The notes: generated by a model from the sequence alone, not told the origin. A stretch of 64,000 nucleotides of DNA from Azophilus sp965116165 (GCA_965116165.1 OZ220484.1:186001-250000); one strand, 5' to 3'. Numbered from the stretch's first letter, positions 43,185 through 52,183 are shown. Translations and numbers: made by a program.

Positions 43185-44389
43185 TGGGCCTTCTTGCGAC
43201 CCATGCGCCGCGCCATTCTGTAGGCACCGTAACCCCAGCGAGACAGGGTCGAGAAGGTGTACCCGGGCGTCAAAATCCGTTCGCGCTCCGGCAGGAATTC
43301 ATCGGCATCGAGATCCTCGATCGCCGCTATAGCCCGGCTCAGCAGGGCGGTCGCCAACTCGACGCGCCGAGGGTCGGACATCACGTCTAAGCCGCCGCAT
43401 CCCAGAACGCAAGGCACAAAGGCGTTGAGCATGTTCTGCCGGTAGCTGCGCCAGCAATCTTCGAATGTATAGTTCCGTGCCCCCATGCGGCAGACGATGT
43501 CGTGGTATTCCTCCAAGACCTCTCGCTCCATCCGGCGGCGGGTGTCTATGGAAACGCTGCTCGCTAGGAAATAGGCCACATCGTAGAGGCCGCAGCCCGA
43601 GCCGAAGCCCTGCCAGTCGATCACAGCAAAATTGTCCTTTGCCTCGGCACCGAAGAACATGTTCTCAGCGCGATAGTCGCCATGGACCACTGTCGTCGGG
43701 CCGGACGCGATGCTCGTGTAGTGGACACTTATGCGCGGGCCCAGTGCTTCGGAAAGCGTGCGCATCTGAGTCGAGAAAAGGGCATCGAAGCGTTCGAGTG
43801 TGGGAAGAATGGCAACAAGGTAGGCGGCCTGCATGATCCGCGTGTATCTGGAGTTGAAGCTGTTATAGAGGTATGAAAGGTCCGGTCGGTCGATCGCGTC
43901 CCAAAACTGCCCGTGCAGGTGGGCGGCCTCGCGGACGCCAAGACGCACCTGCTCACCCTCGACACCCTTCACTTGTGGGATCGTCTCCATCGGGCGCAGA
44001 TCTTCCAGAATCAGCACAATGCGGTCGCTGCGCGTATCGTACGCGCCATAGTAGAGAGCAGGAGAGCGCATTGGCGAATGCGGCGCCAAACGGTAGTAGT
44101 AATCGTACTCCCGCTTGTGCAGCAATAGCCACTTGGCGAGCTTTATAAAGCCCGGATTGGTCGTCGGCAGCTTGACTATGACTGTCCCAGGCACCGGAGA
44201 CGAGTCATCTCTGGCGGTCAGGTGGCAACGCACAAGGGTTCCTAGCGCATTGGTTACCGCCTCCATGGTCTCGATCTCAATCGCCTCGATCTTCGGCGAA
44301 TCGAATTTTCCGCCGGCGATCAGCGCTTCCTGCATCCATTCGGCCGATATTTCTTCCGGGTTGTCGCAGAGCAGTGAATGGTCTGTCAT
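43181..44389 (-). CDS. APH/ecdysteroid-kinase-like small-molecule phosphotransferase
   Basis: 402 residues. Protein-kinase-like fold of the aminoglycoside-phosphotransferase/EcKL group: ATP-anchoring VPGTVIVKLPTTNPGFIK near 66, catalytic loop VVHGDYRAENMFFG near 237 (HGDxxxxN), metal-binding VIDWQGFGSGCGLYDVAYFL near 257. The length and spacing fit the EcKL/CHK-like branch found in bacteria with steroid and hydrophobic-compound genes. Overlaps both neighbours by four bases, which ties it to the P450 and the exporter. Substrate unknown; a P450-hydroxylated compound is a reasonable guess. Confidence 0.82.
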   Translation of the reverse strand: MTDHSLLCDNPEEISAEWMQEALIAGGKFDSPKIEAIEIETMEAVTNALGTLVRCHLTARDDSSPVPGTVIVKLPTTNPGFIKLAKWLLLHKREYDYYYRLAPHSPMRSPALYYGAYDTRSDRIVLILEDLRPMETIPQVKGVEGEQVRLGVREAAHLHGQFWDAIDRPDLSYLYNSFNSRYTRIMQAAYLVAILPTLERFDALFSTQMRTLSEALGPRISVHYTSIASGPTTVVHGDYRAENMFFGAEAKDNFAVIDWQGFGSGCGLYDVAYFLASSVSIDTRRRMEREVLEEYHDIVCRMGARNYTFEDCWRSYRQNMLNAFVPCVLGCGGLDVMSDPRRVELATALLSRAIAAIEDLDADEFLPERERILTPGYTFSTLSRWGYGAYRMARRMGRKKAQ

Positions 44390-46407
44390 GCTGTACGCCT
44401 ACGCTTGTTTGTTACCCGAAACCTGAACGAGGCGGCGGGATGGGGGATCGGGTTGTATTCGATCTTGATGGGACGGTCGGTCTGCTCAAGCGCGAAATCG
44501 ACCTCGTGGACGATGGTTGCCATGGTGAGCATAAGCTGCACATCGGCAAAGCTGCTGCCCAGGCACCGGTGCCTGCCCAGACCGAAGGGATTGTATGCGC
44601 CCGGCTGCCGGTGTTCCGGGGGCTTCCGTTGGTAACGTTCGATGTCGAAACGTTCCGGATCCGGAAAATACTCCGGCAATTGGTGCCCGACCGAATTGCC
44701 GACGATGATCTGCACGCCGCACGGAATCTGAAATCCGCCAAACTCGAACGAGTTGGAAACGATGCGCGTGACCGCCGGGATTATCGGATACATGCGCATC
44801 GTTTCGAGTATGATACGGTGCGTGACGTCGAGTGTGCTCAGGTCCTTCGCGATGGGTGTTCCCCGGTCAAACAGGGCGTCGACTTCCTCCCTCATTTTCG
44901 CGAGCAGATGCGGATGCTTCAGCAGCGCATAGAGCATGTACGAACAGACACTCGCGACGGTATCCAAGCCGGCGATATAGGGTCCGAGAGAGGTCATCAG
45001 GTGGTCGGTCTCGGGAAGGAATTGCGGATCTTTACGGTTCATCGCCAGAATTTCGTCGATAAAGTCCGGGGGCTTTCCTGCGCGGTTCTCCGGGCGGTGC
45101 GCTTCGAGGGTCTTGGAATATAGTTCCATCACGCCCCGCCGGGCGCGTCGGTAGCGGGGCAATAATGTCATCAGCCTTGGCCGATTGCGCAGGACATAAA
45201 CCATCAGGTTCGTTTCGAGATAGAAAATCAGATCGTCCAGATGTTCCCGCGGAGATACGCCCGTCAGCGCCTCGCCCATAAACTCGCCGACGATCGTTTG
45301 CATAGCCTTCTGGGCCCCTATCGGCTGATCAAGGGGCCATTCGGAGACGAGGCGGCGGGTGACGTCGATGCATGCATCCATCTTGGCCTCGATGACTGTG
45401 GGTGCGTACCCCTTGGTCAGAAACTTGCGCATTTGGAGATGCTCGCGACCGTCCATGCTCAACACCGAGTGGGCGGAGCCCATGGCAGAAACGAACTCGC
45501 GCCAGGATTCGAGGGAGCGAAGATGAGTGTTCCCAATCTTTGTCAGAAACGCGACTGCCTCGGGGCCAACGAATGCAAGGAAGCGTCGGTTGAAAGCCCG
45601 GACGCGGAAAATTGGGCCGTACTTGCGGTATCCGCTGGCGAGAAATGCCCCGATGTCTCTCGACATTTCGAAAGCACTGCCGATCAGTGGCGGTCCCGAC
45701 GCCTGTGGAATTTCCTCATAGGGGCGAGCCGCTATCTCCCTCACCGGTGCCTCTGGCTCAATCTGTTTGACCGCCGCCGCGACCTCCCGGCCGATCAGAT
45801 CGAGCTTCGCGATCTGGTCGATCCGATCGCGCACATCAGCCAGTTCTTCCCGGGAAAGAATGGTCTCGAAGACGCCGCAGGCCGCGGCCAAGCTGATGAT
45901 GACGATATCGCGCGCATCGGGAATGTCCTGGCTGAATATCGTCCGCATGATCCGGAACTGGACTTCCTCGGTGGCCTTTTCGCTTGCGACCGGATAACGG
46001 TGCGCGCGCACAACTAGGCGCGAGAGAAAAACGAGGCCGTTGACCTCGGCTTCCAGAATCCCGCGCTCGACCAGCCGGTCGATCGCCTTGCGGCGGATCT
46101 CGTCGCCGCGCCCGGCTATCCGCTTAAGCCAGAAGGCGGTGTCGCGATCCTCCGTCTGTGTCCTGATGTCGGAAAGGATCGGATCAAGCAAGTCGTCGCC
46201 TGTGGATGCCGGGTCGACGACAACCAAGCGCTCGAGATCGGTGTCGATACGGTTTTCTAGAGTCAGATCCATGAGCGCTGCGCCAGCCATCACGATGTCG
46301 CGGGAATGCGCCGGAAGCGAGGACTGGATCTCGCCCTTCTCGCTATCCAAGATAAGTAGGAGGACTTCTTCCGCTATCGTCAGCGCATCCGCCTGCTCCG
46401 CTGACAA
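44386..46407 (-). CDS. GPP34 domain - cytochrome P450 fusion
   Basis: 673 residues. Residues about 8-225 resemble the GPP34 (GOLPH3/Vps74) fold: TIAEEVLLLILDSEKGEIQS, AGAALMDLTLENRIDTDLER and the GILEAEVNGLVFL strand. From about 235 it is a complete P450: proline-rich start EIPQASGPPLIGSAF, I-helix GPYIAGLDTVAS near 473, ExxR in ILETMRMYP near 523, and heme loop NPFGLGRHRCLGSSFA with Cys615. Eukaryotic GPP34 binds phosphoinositides; bacterial roles are unknown. The fusion may place the P450 at the membrane. Start is TTG at 46407; AAAGGGG at about 46475 raises the chance of an earlier non-ATG start. First gene of a three-gene operon. Confidence 0.82.
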   Translation of the reverse strand: MSAEQADALTIAEEVLLLILDSEKGEIQSSLPAHSRDIVMAGAALMDLTLENRIDTDLERLVVVDPASTGDDLLDPILSDIRTQTEDRDTAFWLKRIAGRGDEIRRKAIDRLVERGILEAEVNGLVFLSRLVVRAHRYPVASEKATEEVQFRIMRTIFSQDIPDARDIVIISLAAACGVFETILSREELADVRDRIDQIAKLDLIGREVAAAVKQIEPEAPVREIAARPYEEIPQASGPPLIGSAFEMSRDIGAFLASGYRKYGPIFRVRAFNRRFLAFVGPEAVAFLTKIGNTHLRSLESWREFVSAMGSAHSVLSMDGREHLQMRKFLTKGYAPTVIEAKMDACIDVTRRLVSEWPLDQPIGAQKAMQTIVGEFMGEALTGVSPREHLDDLIFYLETNLMVYVLRNRPRLMTLLPRYRRARRGVMELYSKTLEAHRPENRAGKPPDFIDEILAMNRKDPQFLPETDHLMTSLGPYIAGLDTVASVCSYMLYALLKHPHLLAKMREEVDALFDRGTPIAKDLSTLDVTHRIILETMRMYPIIPAVTRIVSNSFEFGGFQIPCGVQIIVGNSVGHQLPEYFPDPERFDIERYQRKPPEHRQPGAYNPFGLGRHRCLGSSFADVQLMLTMATIVHEVDFALEQTDRPIKIEYNPIPHPAASFRFRVTNKRRRTA

Positions 46408-46624
46408 CTCGGATCCGGCGGACTGGGAAGCATCGATGGAATTGTTTGGACTGTCGTTTATGGTTACCCCTTTCAGCTAGAAATTCTAGATGTCCAGCAT
46501 GCACCATGGGCTTGAACACATTATTATGCCATTGATGGGAAGGTTTTGCATCAATTTGAATTTTTGGATTTCATCGGGCCAAGGCCCACGCACTGCCCAG
46601 TTTGTGCAAATGTCGAAATTCAGC
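46408..46624. other. divergent intergenic between P450 operon and leuA
   Basis: About 220 bp. Must hold the promoter of the minus-strand P450 operon. No repeat or gene recognised. Confidence 0.5.
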
Positions 46625-46653
46625 TTGGCAAGCGAATCCACCGCCGTTATAGT
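46625..46653 (+). promoter_or_regulatory. sigma70-type promoter of leuA leader
   Basis: TTGGCA at 46625-46630, a 17-base spacer, and TATAGT at 46648-46653. The expected start of transcription (46659-46661) coincides with the ATG of the leader peptide at 46661. Confidence 0.7.
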
Positions 46654-46660
46654 GCGCACC

Positions 46661-46720
46661 ATGAAACAGGCATCCCGCCAATCGCTTTTTTCTCTCTCCA
46701 TCCTGCTCCTGCCGGCGTAG
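46661..46720 (+). CDS. leuL: leuA leader peptide (attenuation)
   Basis: 19 codons: MKQASRQSLFSLSILLLPA. Five Leu codons, three of them consecutive (CTG CTC CTG), just before the stop, as in leucine-operon attenuators. No ribosome site precedes it, and the predicted transcript begins at or within two bases of the ATG, so translation would be leaderless. The stop is 82 bp before leuA. A short GCCGG/CCGGC hairpin overlaps the stop codon. I see no clear T-tract terminator, so the exact mechanism is open. Confidence 0.68.
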   Translation: MKQASRQSLFSLSILLLPA

Positions 46721-46802
46721 CCGGCGACTATTACTCCCCCCAAGGGCCTACCGCCCAACCAAACAAGACCCCTAAACCTGAAACAACCAGGAAGCCAGGC
46801 TC

Positions 46803-48515
46803 ATGAGCGAGCAGACCACCATTGATCGAATGGCCGGTTCCGCTATTGCGGGGCGGGCGCCGGGCAGTATGCCCTTCCACAAGTATCGTTCTTTTCAACC
46901 CGTCCCGCTGCCGGAGCGAGAGTGGCCGGACAAGGTGATCGAGCGGGCACCGCGCTGGTGCAGCGTTGATTTACGGGATGGCAACCAAGCCTTGATCGAT
47001 CCCATGAATGTCGATGAAAAGCTCAGGATGTATGAACTGTTGCTTGAAGTTGGTTTTGCCGAGATCGAGGTGGGCTTTCCGGCTGCCTCACAACCGGATT
47101 TCACCTTCATCCGCCGCATCATTGAGGAGGAGCGCATCCCGGAGGATGTGAGCGTCCAGGTGCTCTGCCAGGCTCGCGAGGAGCTTATAGAGCGCACGGT
47201 CGAGGCGCTCGACGGCGCGCCCAACGTCATCTTCCACCTCTACAATTCCACCTCGGAATTGCAACGCCGCGTGGTTTTCGAGATGGACCGCGCCGGCATC
47301 ATCGATTTGGCGGTGCGCGGCACACGCATCGTCAAGCAGGGTTTGAGCGGCCTCGATTCAAACATCAGTTTTGAATATTCGCCCGAGAGTTTCACGGGCA
47401 CCGAATTGGATTTCGCCGTGGATATCTGTACGGCGGTGGCCGAGGAGTGGGGCGCAACCGTTGCGGCACCGATCATTATCAACCTGCCTTCGACCGTGGA
47501 GATGGCCACGCCCAATATCTACGCCGACCAAATTGAATGGTTTGCCAAGCGCTTTCCGCATCGCGACAAGGCGGTGATCAGCCTGCATACGCACAATGAC
47601 CGGGGCACCGGTATCGCCGCCACGGAACTTGCCCTCATGGCGGGCGCCGAGCGGGTCGAAGGCACCCTGTTCGGCAACGGCGAGCGCACCGGCAATTGCG
47701 ACATCGTCACCATGGCCATGAATCTGTTTAGCCAGGGCATTGATCCAGAACTGGATTTCCGCAATATGCCGCACATTCGCCGCACTGTTGAGGCGATCAA
47801 CAAATTGCCCGTCCACGAGCGTCACCCCTATGCCGGCGACCTCGTCTTCACGGCCTTTTCCGGATCGCATCAGGATGCCATCAAAAAAGGTATGGCCAAG
47901 GTGGAGCGGGATCGTTGGGAGGTGCCTTATTTACCGATCGACCCGGCGGATGTGGGCTCGTCCTACAAGGAGACCGTGCGGGTCAACAGCCAGTCCGGCA
48001 AGGGCGGGGTCGGTTTTCTGCTTGAGGAATTCTACGGCATCGCACTCCCCCGGGAAATGCTGGTGGAGTTCAGTGGCATCGTTCAAAAGTTGACGGAAAG
48101 CCTCGACCGGGAGATCAAGACGGTCGAAATATTCCAGGCGCTGCTCGATGAATACGCCCCTGAATCCGGGCCGTACCGGCTGATCGACTTCGATATTTTG
48201 ACCGGGCGGCAGGCCGATCAGCGATGCATCGCCCGTATCGAGGCCGCCGAGCATCAGGTCACGATCGACGGCGAGGGAACGGGCCCGATCGAGGCATTTG
48301 TTAAGGGTCTGGTGGAAACACTCAACGAGGGGATTAGCGTCGTCGAATACCATGAACATGCCTTGGCGACGGGTAACGACGCCAAGGCGATTTGCCTACT
48401 CGCGATTGAGGTTGACAAGAGCGGCCGCCACTATGGCGTGGGGGTCAGTCGCAATACGATAACCGCATCCCTGCAGGCGGTGGTCGCCGCCATGAATCGC
48501 CGATGGAAACACTGA
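46803..48515 (+). CDS. leuA: 2-isopropylmalate synthase (LeuA type 2)
   Basis: 570 residues. Condenses acetyl-CoA with 2-oxoisovalerate, the first step of leucine synthesis. N-terminal MPFHKYRSFQPVPLPEREWP and length mark the longer actinobacterial/yeast-type LeuA. Barrel motifs: CSVDLRDGNQALIDPM near 57 (catalytic Arg, metal Asp) and ISLHTHNDRGTG near 258 (metal His). The C-terminal regulatory domain (about 430-570) should carry leucine feedback inhibition. AGGAAG precedes the ATG. Expression is probably controlled by the leader upstream. Confidence 0.95.
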   Translation: MSEQTTIDRMAGSAIAGRAPGSMPFHKYRSFQPVPLPEREWPDKVIERAPRWCSVDLRDGNQALIDPMNVDEKLRMYELLLEVGFAEIEVGFPAASQPDFTFIRRIIEEERIPEDVSVQVLCQAREELIERTVEALDGAPNVIFHLYNSTSELQRRVVFEMDRAGIIDLAVRGTRIVKQGLSGLDSNISFEYSPESFTGTELDFAVDICTAVAEEWGATVAAPIIINLPSTVEMATPNIYADQIEWFAKRFPHRDKAVISLHTHNDRGTGIAATELALMAGAERVEGTLFGNGERTGNCDIVTMAMNLFSQGIDPELDFRNMPHIRRTVEAINKLPVHERHPYAGDLVFTAFSGSHQDAIKKGMAKVERDRWEVPYLPIDPADVGSSYKETVRVNSQSGKGGVGFLLEEFYGIALPREMLVEFSGIVQKLTESLDREIKTVEIFQALLDEYAPESGPYRLIDFDILTGRQADQRCIARIEAAEHQVTIDGEGTGPIEAFVKGLVETLNEGISVVEYHEHALATGNDAKAICLLAIEVDKSGRHYGVGVSRNTITASLQAVVAAMNRRWKH

Positions 48516-48544
48516 GACGGGACGGCATTTTTGGCGAAACGGCA

Positions 48545-49354
48545 CTATCCGCGCCCCAACAAGACTTCGAGCACAAACTTGCTGCCGAAATAGCCGAGCA
48601 GCAGCAGGGCGAATGCGGTGAGTGTCCAGCGTACCGCGGCCGTGCCCCGCCAGCCAAAGATACCGCGTCCCACCAGCAGTGTGACGTAACAGAGCCAAGA
48701 GGCCGACGACAGTACCGTGTGGTGCACCACCTGTTGCGCAAACATGTCGTCGAGATAGATGAAGCCACTGGCAATGGCGATGGTCAGCCCCGCGAAGCCG
48801 GCCCACAACATCACGAACAATAGGTGCTCCATGGTCTCCAGAGGCGGCAGTATGCGCAGCATGAGGATGCGGCTTTTCGTGCGGATGTTGCGCTCGGCGA
48901 TGCCCACCAGGATCGATTGCAGCGCCGCCATCGTGAGCATGCTGTAGGCGATGATGGAGACGAGCACGTGCCATGCCAAGGCATCGCCCATGCCGACCAG
49001 CGCCGGCTGGCTTTGCCTTGTAAAAAGCGATGTCAACAATATCAGGGCGCTTAGCGGAAAAAGCGGCACGAAGAGGCTGTGCACGGGTCGAACGATGCCG
49101 GTGGCGGCCACCATCGCCAGCACGATCAAAGCCGTCAGGCTGGCGGTGCTGGCCAAGCCGAGATTGATGCCTTCGACTAGGTTTATGGTCGCGTAGGCCG
49201 CCGTGGCGTGCAGAATCAGCGTTGGCGGGACGAGGGACCACAGCACGCGGGTTGGGAGCGGCTTGTTGCGAACCAGCGCCCGTGCTTGCAACCAGGCACC
49301 GGCCAAGTAGAGGACAACAGCGGCGGCTCCCGGAATGATGGGATCGTAGGTCAC
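48545..49354 (-). CDS. CcsA/YpjD-like cytochrome c assembly family membrane protein
   Basis: 269 residues, about eight hydrophobic segments (AAAVVLYLAGAWLQARALV at the N-terminus; ALLLLGYFGSKFVLEVLLG at the end). Heme-handling family histidines are present in LAWHVLVSIIAYSMLTMAAL and AQQVVHHTVLSSASWLCYV. In many gammaproteobacteria the YpjD gene accompanies ffh; ffh is not seen here. Converges on leuA with 29 bp between stops. Confidence 0.85.
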   Translation of the reverse strand: MTYDPIIPGAAAVVLYLAGAWLQARALVRNKPLPTRVLWSLVPPTLILHATAAYATINLVEGINLGLASTASLTALIVLAMVAATGIVRPVHSLFVPLFPLSALILLTSLFTRQSQPALVGMGDALAWHVLVSIIAYSMLTMAALQSILVGIAERNIRTKSRILMLRILPPLETMEHLLFVMLWAGFAGLTIAIASGFIYLDDMFAQQVVHHTVLSSASWLCYVTLLVGRGIFGWRGTAAVRWTLTAFALLLLGYFGSKFVLEVLLGRG

Positions 49355-50055
49355 CCGCCTGTCCGAATCAGGTTATTCCAAGAAGGACGGCCGACACCGG
49401 TCACCCGGAGCGCGGGTGCTCCATCCAACTGATAATGCCGCATCAGTGGCGGCGGGAGCGTTCCGGGCAAGGCGCGGCCGCGCAGTCGTAGGCGACCTAC
49501 TTCAAGCGGAGGCAACGCGGTCCGGGACGCTGCCGCCGCCACCCGCGGGGTGTGCCCGCAAGCGCCCATCTGTTTCATGCGAGGGTATCCCTCACGCTCC
49601 CGGCCGAGGGCTCCGTTGTCGTCGCTTGACGTATCGCCGGATACGCCGGCGGGGGTTCCGCCCCGCACCTGAACGCTTGCGGGCGCACGCCAGTCCGCGC
49701 ACCCGGTGATTTCACCACCCTTGCCAGCCTCGCCACGCTCATTCACGAATAGGTCTGCATTTTGCCAGTTGCCCCAATGGCCTACCTCGCCGGCGGACTG
49801 GGTATGTCGCCGACATAATCCGTTGGTGGCTCCGTTTTGAAGGAGGGTCGGCGCATAATAGCAATTCCCGCTAAACATGGGCCTGCGTAAAAAATACAAC
49901 ACCCCAATGGCTGGATGGTCAATTTATTGGGACATGTGGTTCCCAATGGCTGGAGGCCGCACAGAAAATTGCCCGACTGGCGCAGCTTCTCTAGAATGCG
50001 CACATCTTCGGGGCTTGGCCTTTGCAAGTTGCCGTCTTGATGCGGGCCGATTGTG
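49355..50055. other. repeat-rich intergenic region (F, E and D remnants)
   Basis: 700 bp without a supported gene. Holds F repeat copy 2 at 49416-49445, a GC-rich unassigned stretch, the right end of an E element at 49714-49757 (CTCATTCACGAATAGGTC), and a degraded reverse copy of element D at about 49858-49985 starting GCAATTCCCGCTAA. A 183-codon minus-strand frame across it is a composite of these repeats. Confidence 0.65.
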
Positions 50056-50132
50056 CGGAGTGTAGCTCAGCTTGGTAGAGCACTACGTTCGGGACGTAGG
50101 GGCCGGAGGTTCAAATCCTCTCACTCCGACCA
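50056..50132 (+). tRNA. tRNA-Pro (anticodon CGG)
   Basis: 77 nt cloverleaf. Acceptor CGGAGTG pairs with CACTCCG; D arm TAGCTCAGCTTGGTAGAGC; anticodon stem CTACG/CGTAG with loop TTCGGGA giving anticodon CGG; T arm GGAGGTTCAAATCCTC; CCA encoded at 50130-50132. Reads CCG proline codons. Confidence 0.96.
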
Positions 50133-50202
50133 ACTCTCTCGGCAGCCTGTTGGATTTTATGACGCTTGATTGCAAACCCATTTGCGAAAGAACGACATCG
50201 CG

Positions 50203-51234
50203 TTAGGCCAACCTTGAAACGGCGAATCGGGTAATGGCGTCCATGGCGTCCCGGTAGCGGTTTGGCGGTAATTCCCGCAAACACTCAAGGGCCAGCCGAC
50301 TGTGTTTGAGCGCCGCCGCGTGGGTGTAGTCCATGGCGCCACAGGCGCGTACCGCCTCGGCCACCTGGTCGAAGCGTGCTCTTGAGCGGGAGAGCAGGCT
50401 GTCGCGAATGAGGGCGGCCTGCTTGGCGGTGCCATGGGCCAGCGCGTGGATCAGGGGCAATGTCGGTTTGCCCTCCGCCAGATCGTTGCCGATGTTTTTG
50501 CCCATGGTGGCGGTGTCGCCCGCATAGTCCAGCCAGTCGTCCACAAGTTGATAGGCCATTCCGAAGTGCTCCCCAAATCGTCGATGGGCATCGATGGTGT
50601 CGGCCTCCTTGCTGGCGAGGACGGCACCGGTGTGGGCGGCCGCCTGGAAAAGCATTGCGGTTTTTAGGCGTATGGCTTCCATATAGCCCGCCTCGTCCGC
50701 ATCAAGGTTGCCGACATTGATGAATTGGATCACCTCGCCTTCGGCAATGCGGTTCGTGGCGTCCGCCAGAATGCCCAGAATCGGCATGTTTTCCAGCGAT
50801 ACCATGAGTTGGAAAGCGCGGGAGTAGAGAAAATCGCCCACCAGCACCGAGGGCGCGTTGCCCCAGCGGACATTGGCGGTGAGCCGCCCCCGGCGCAGTG
50901 TGGAGTTGTCTACCACATCGTCGTGCAGAAGGCTCGCGGTGTGCAGGAATTCGATGACCGTCGCGAGTACCCTGTGGTGTACGCCGTCGTAGCCGCAGCC
51001 GCGGGCGCTCAGCAGTACAAGTAGCGGCCGCAGGCGTTTGCCGCCGCTTTCCACGATATAGCGGCCGATTTCCTCCACCAGCGCCACATCAGAGGAAAGC
51101 TGCTCCGGGATCAGTTGGTTGATAGCCGCGAAATCCTCGCCGACCAGGTGAAATACACCGTCGAGCCCCGCCAGACTGCCGGTATCGGGGGCGACGCTAT
51201 GTGATTGGGTGTCGACTGCGGTGGCCAAGTTCAC
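50203..51234 (-). CDS. ispB: octaprenyl/polyprenyl diphosphate synthase
   Basis: 343 residues from a GTG at 51234; the frame stays open upstream but that part overlaps rplU and is not protein-like. Makes the isoprenoid side chain of ubiquinone. First Asp-rich motif LLHDDVVDNSTLRRG near 113, second LVDDWLDYAGD near 240, and GGKRLRPLLVLLSARG near 64. Divergent from rplU, the usual gammaproteobacterial arrangement. Confidence 0.93.
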   Translation of the reverse strand: MNLATAVDTQSHSVAPDTGSLAGLDGVFHLVGEDFAAINQLIPEQLSSDVALVEEIGRYIVESGGKRLRPLLVLLSARGCGYDGVHHRVLATVIEFLHTASLLHDDVVDNSTLRRGRLTANVRWGNAPSVLVGDFLYSRAFQLMVSLENMPILGILADATNRIAEGEVIQFINVGNLDADEAGYMEAIRLKTAMLFQAAAHTGAVLASKEADTIDAHRRFGEHFGMAYQLVDDWLDYAGDTATMGKNIGNDLAEGKPTLPLIHALAHGTAKQAALIRDSLLSRSRARFDQVAEAVRACGAMDYTHAAALKHSRLALECLRELPPNRYRDAMDAITRFAVSRLA

Positions 51235-51403
51235 GCGTTGTAATCCCACAACTTCGAATCTAGAATACGCTGCCCTTCCGGGCCGTCCGGATTTTGGGTG
51301 AAACGCTAGGTGCCTGGCCGACAAACGCAGCGGTCGGGCACCGGACGCGCATTGTAGTTCAGCGCAATGGATATTGCAGGCCGAGTGTTTAAGGAGCGAC
51401 ATC

Positions 51404-51727
51404 ATGTTTGCGGTTTTTTTGAGCGGCGGCAAGCAACATCGGGTCACCGAGGGCGATGTGCTCAGGCTTGAGTTGCTTGATGCCGAACCTGGGGAGGAAG
51501 TGGTGTTCGACAAGGTGCTCTTGGTGGCCAACGGCAACGATGTCAATGTGGGGCAGCCCTATGTGGATGGCAGCCGCATCATGGCCGAAGTGGTTGGCCA
51601 CGAGCGGGCCAAAAAGATTCGTGTGATCAAGTTCAAGCGCCGCAAGAACTACATGCGCCGCCAGGGGCATCGGCAGTGGTATACGGAAGTGCGCATTACC
51701 GGTATCCAAGCCGCCACAGCACACTAG
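51404..51727 (+). CDS. rplU: 50S ribosomal protein L21
   Basis: 107 residues from the ATG at 51404 with AAGGAG nine bases upstream. Characteristic FAVFLSGGKQHRV start, GDVLRLELLDAEPGEEVVFD, and C-terminal KFKRRKNYMRRQGHRQWYT. Binds 23S rRNA. The stop TAG is part of the CTAG target of MITE E, which now separates it from rpmA by 195 bp instead of the usual few tens of bases. Confidence 0.97.
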   Translation: MFAVFLSGGKQHRVTEGDVLRLELLDAEPGEEVVFDKVLLVANGNDVNVGQPYVDGSRIMAEVVGHERAKKIRVIKFKRRKNYMRRQGHRQWYTEVRITGIQAATAH

Positions 51728-51908
51728 CCCGACCTATTCATGAATGAACGGGGCGAGAAGGCCGGCAAGAGTGGTGAAAGCACCGGGTGCGCGGACCAGG
51801 AGCGCGCAGCCGTGCTTGACGGCGGGTTGAGCACGCGGCGGGAGCGCGGCCAGTGATTTCGCCGCTCTTGTCGGCCGCAGTAGTTTATTAATGAATGGGT
51901 CAGGCTAG
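51724..51908 (+). mobile_element. MITE family E, full copy between rplU and rpmA
   Basis: Flanked by CTAG at 51724-51727 and 51905-51908. Ends CCCGACCTATTCATGAAT and (reverse complement) CCTGACCCATTCATTAAT. The left CTAG holds the rplU stop; the right CTAG runs into the ribosome site AGGAGGAGA of rpmA. Interior GC-rich with no coding capacity. Confidence 0.88.
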
Positions 51909-51922
51909 GAGGAGATAGACGC

Positions 51923-52183
51923 ATGGCACACAAAAAGGCGGGCGGCAGCACCCGCAACGGTCGTGATTCCCAATCGAAACGGCTCGGTGTGAAACGGTTT
52001 GGTGGCCAATTCGTACGCGCCGGCAACATCTTGGTTCGGCAGCGCGGCACCCGTTTTCACGCCGGGGAAAACGTAGGTTGTGGGCGCGACCACACCCTTT
52101 TCGCTACCCGGGATGGACGCGTCAAATTTATTGAGAGAGGAAAGAGGAAGCGCAAGTACGTGAACATCGTCCCGGTGGTTTGA
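51923..52183 (+). CDS. rpmA: 50S ribosomal protein L27
   Basis: 86 residues. AHKKAGGSTRNGRDSQSKRL start without the N-terminal extension of Firmicutes forms, and GNILVRQRGTRFHAGENVGC. Strong ribosome site AGGAGGAGA at 51907-51915 directly next to the MITE edge. Confidence 0.97.
   Translation: MAHKKAGGSTRNGRDSQSKRLGVKRFGGQFVRAGNILVRQRGTRFHAGENVGCGRDHTLFATRDGRVKFIERGKRKRKYVNIVPVV

Noticed and set aside
44386..46407. P450 frame as two separate genes read through by chance
   Set aside because: Both domains are in one uninterrupted frame with no internal start or ribosome site at the junction near residue 230.
49351..49902. 183-codon minus-strand frame between ccsA-like gene and tRNA-Pro
   Set aside because: Composed of F, E and D repeat pieces; the same LFVNERGEAGK string arises wherever E is read in this frame.
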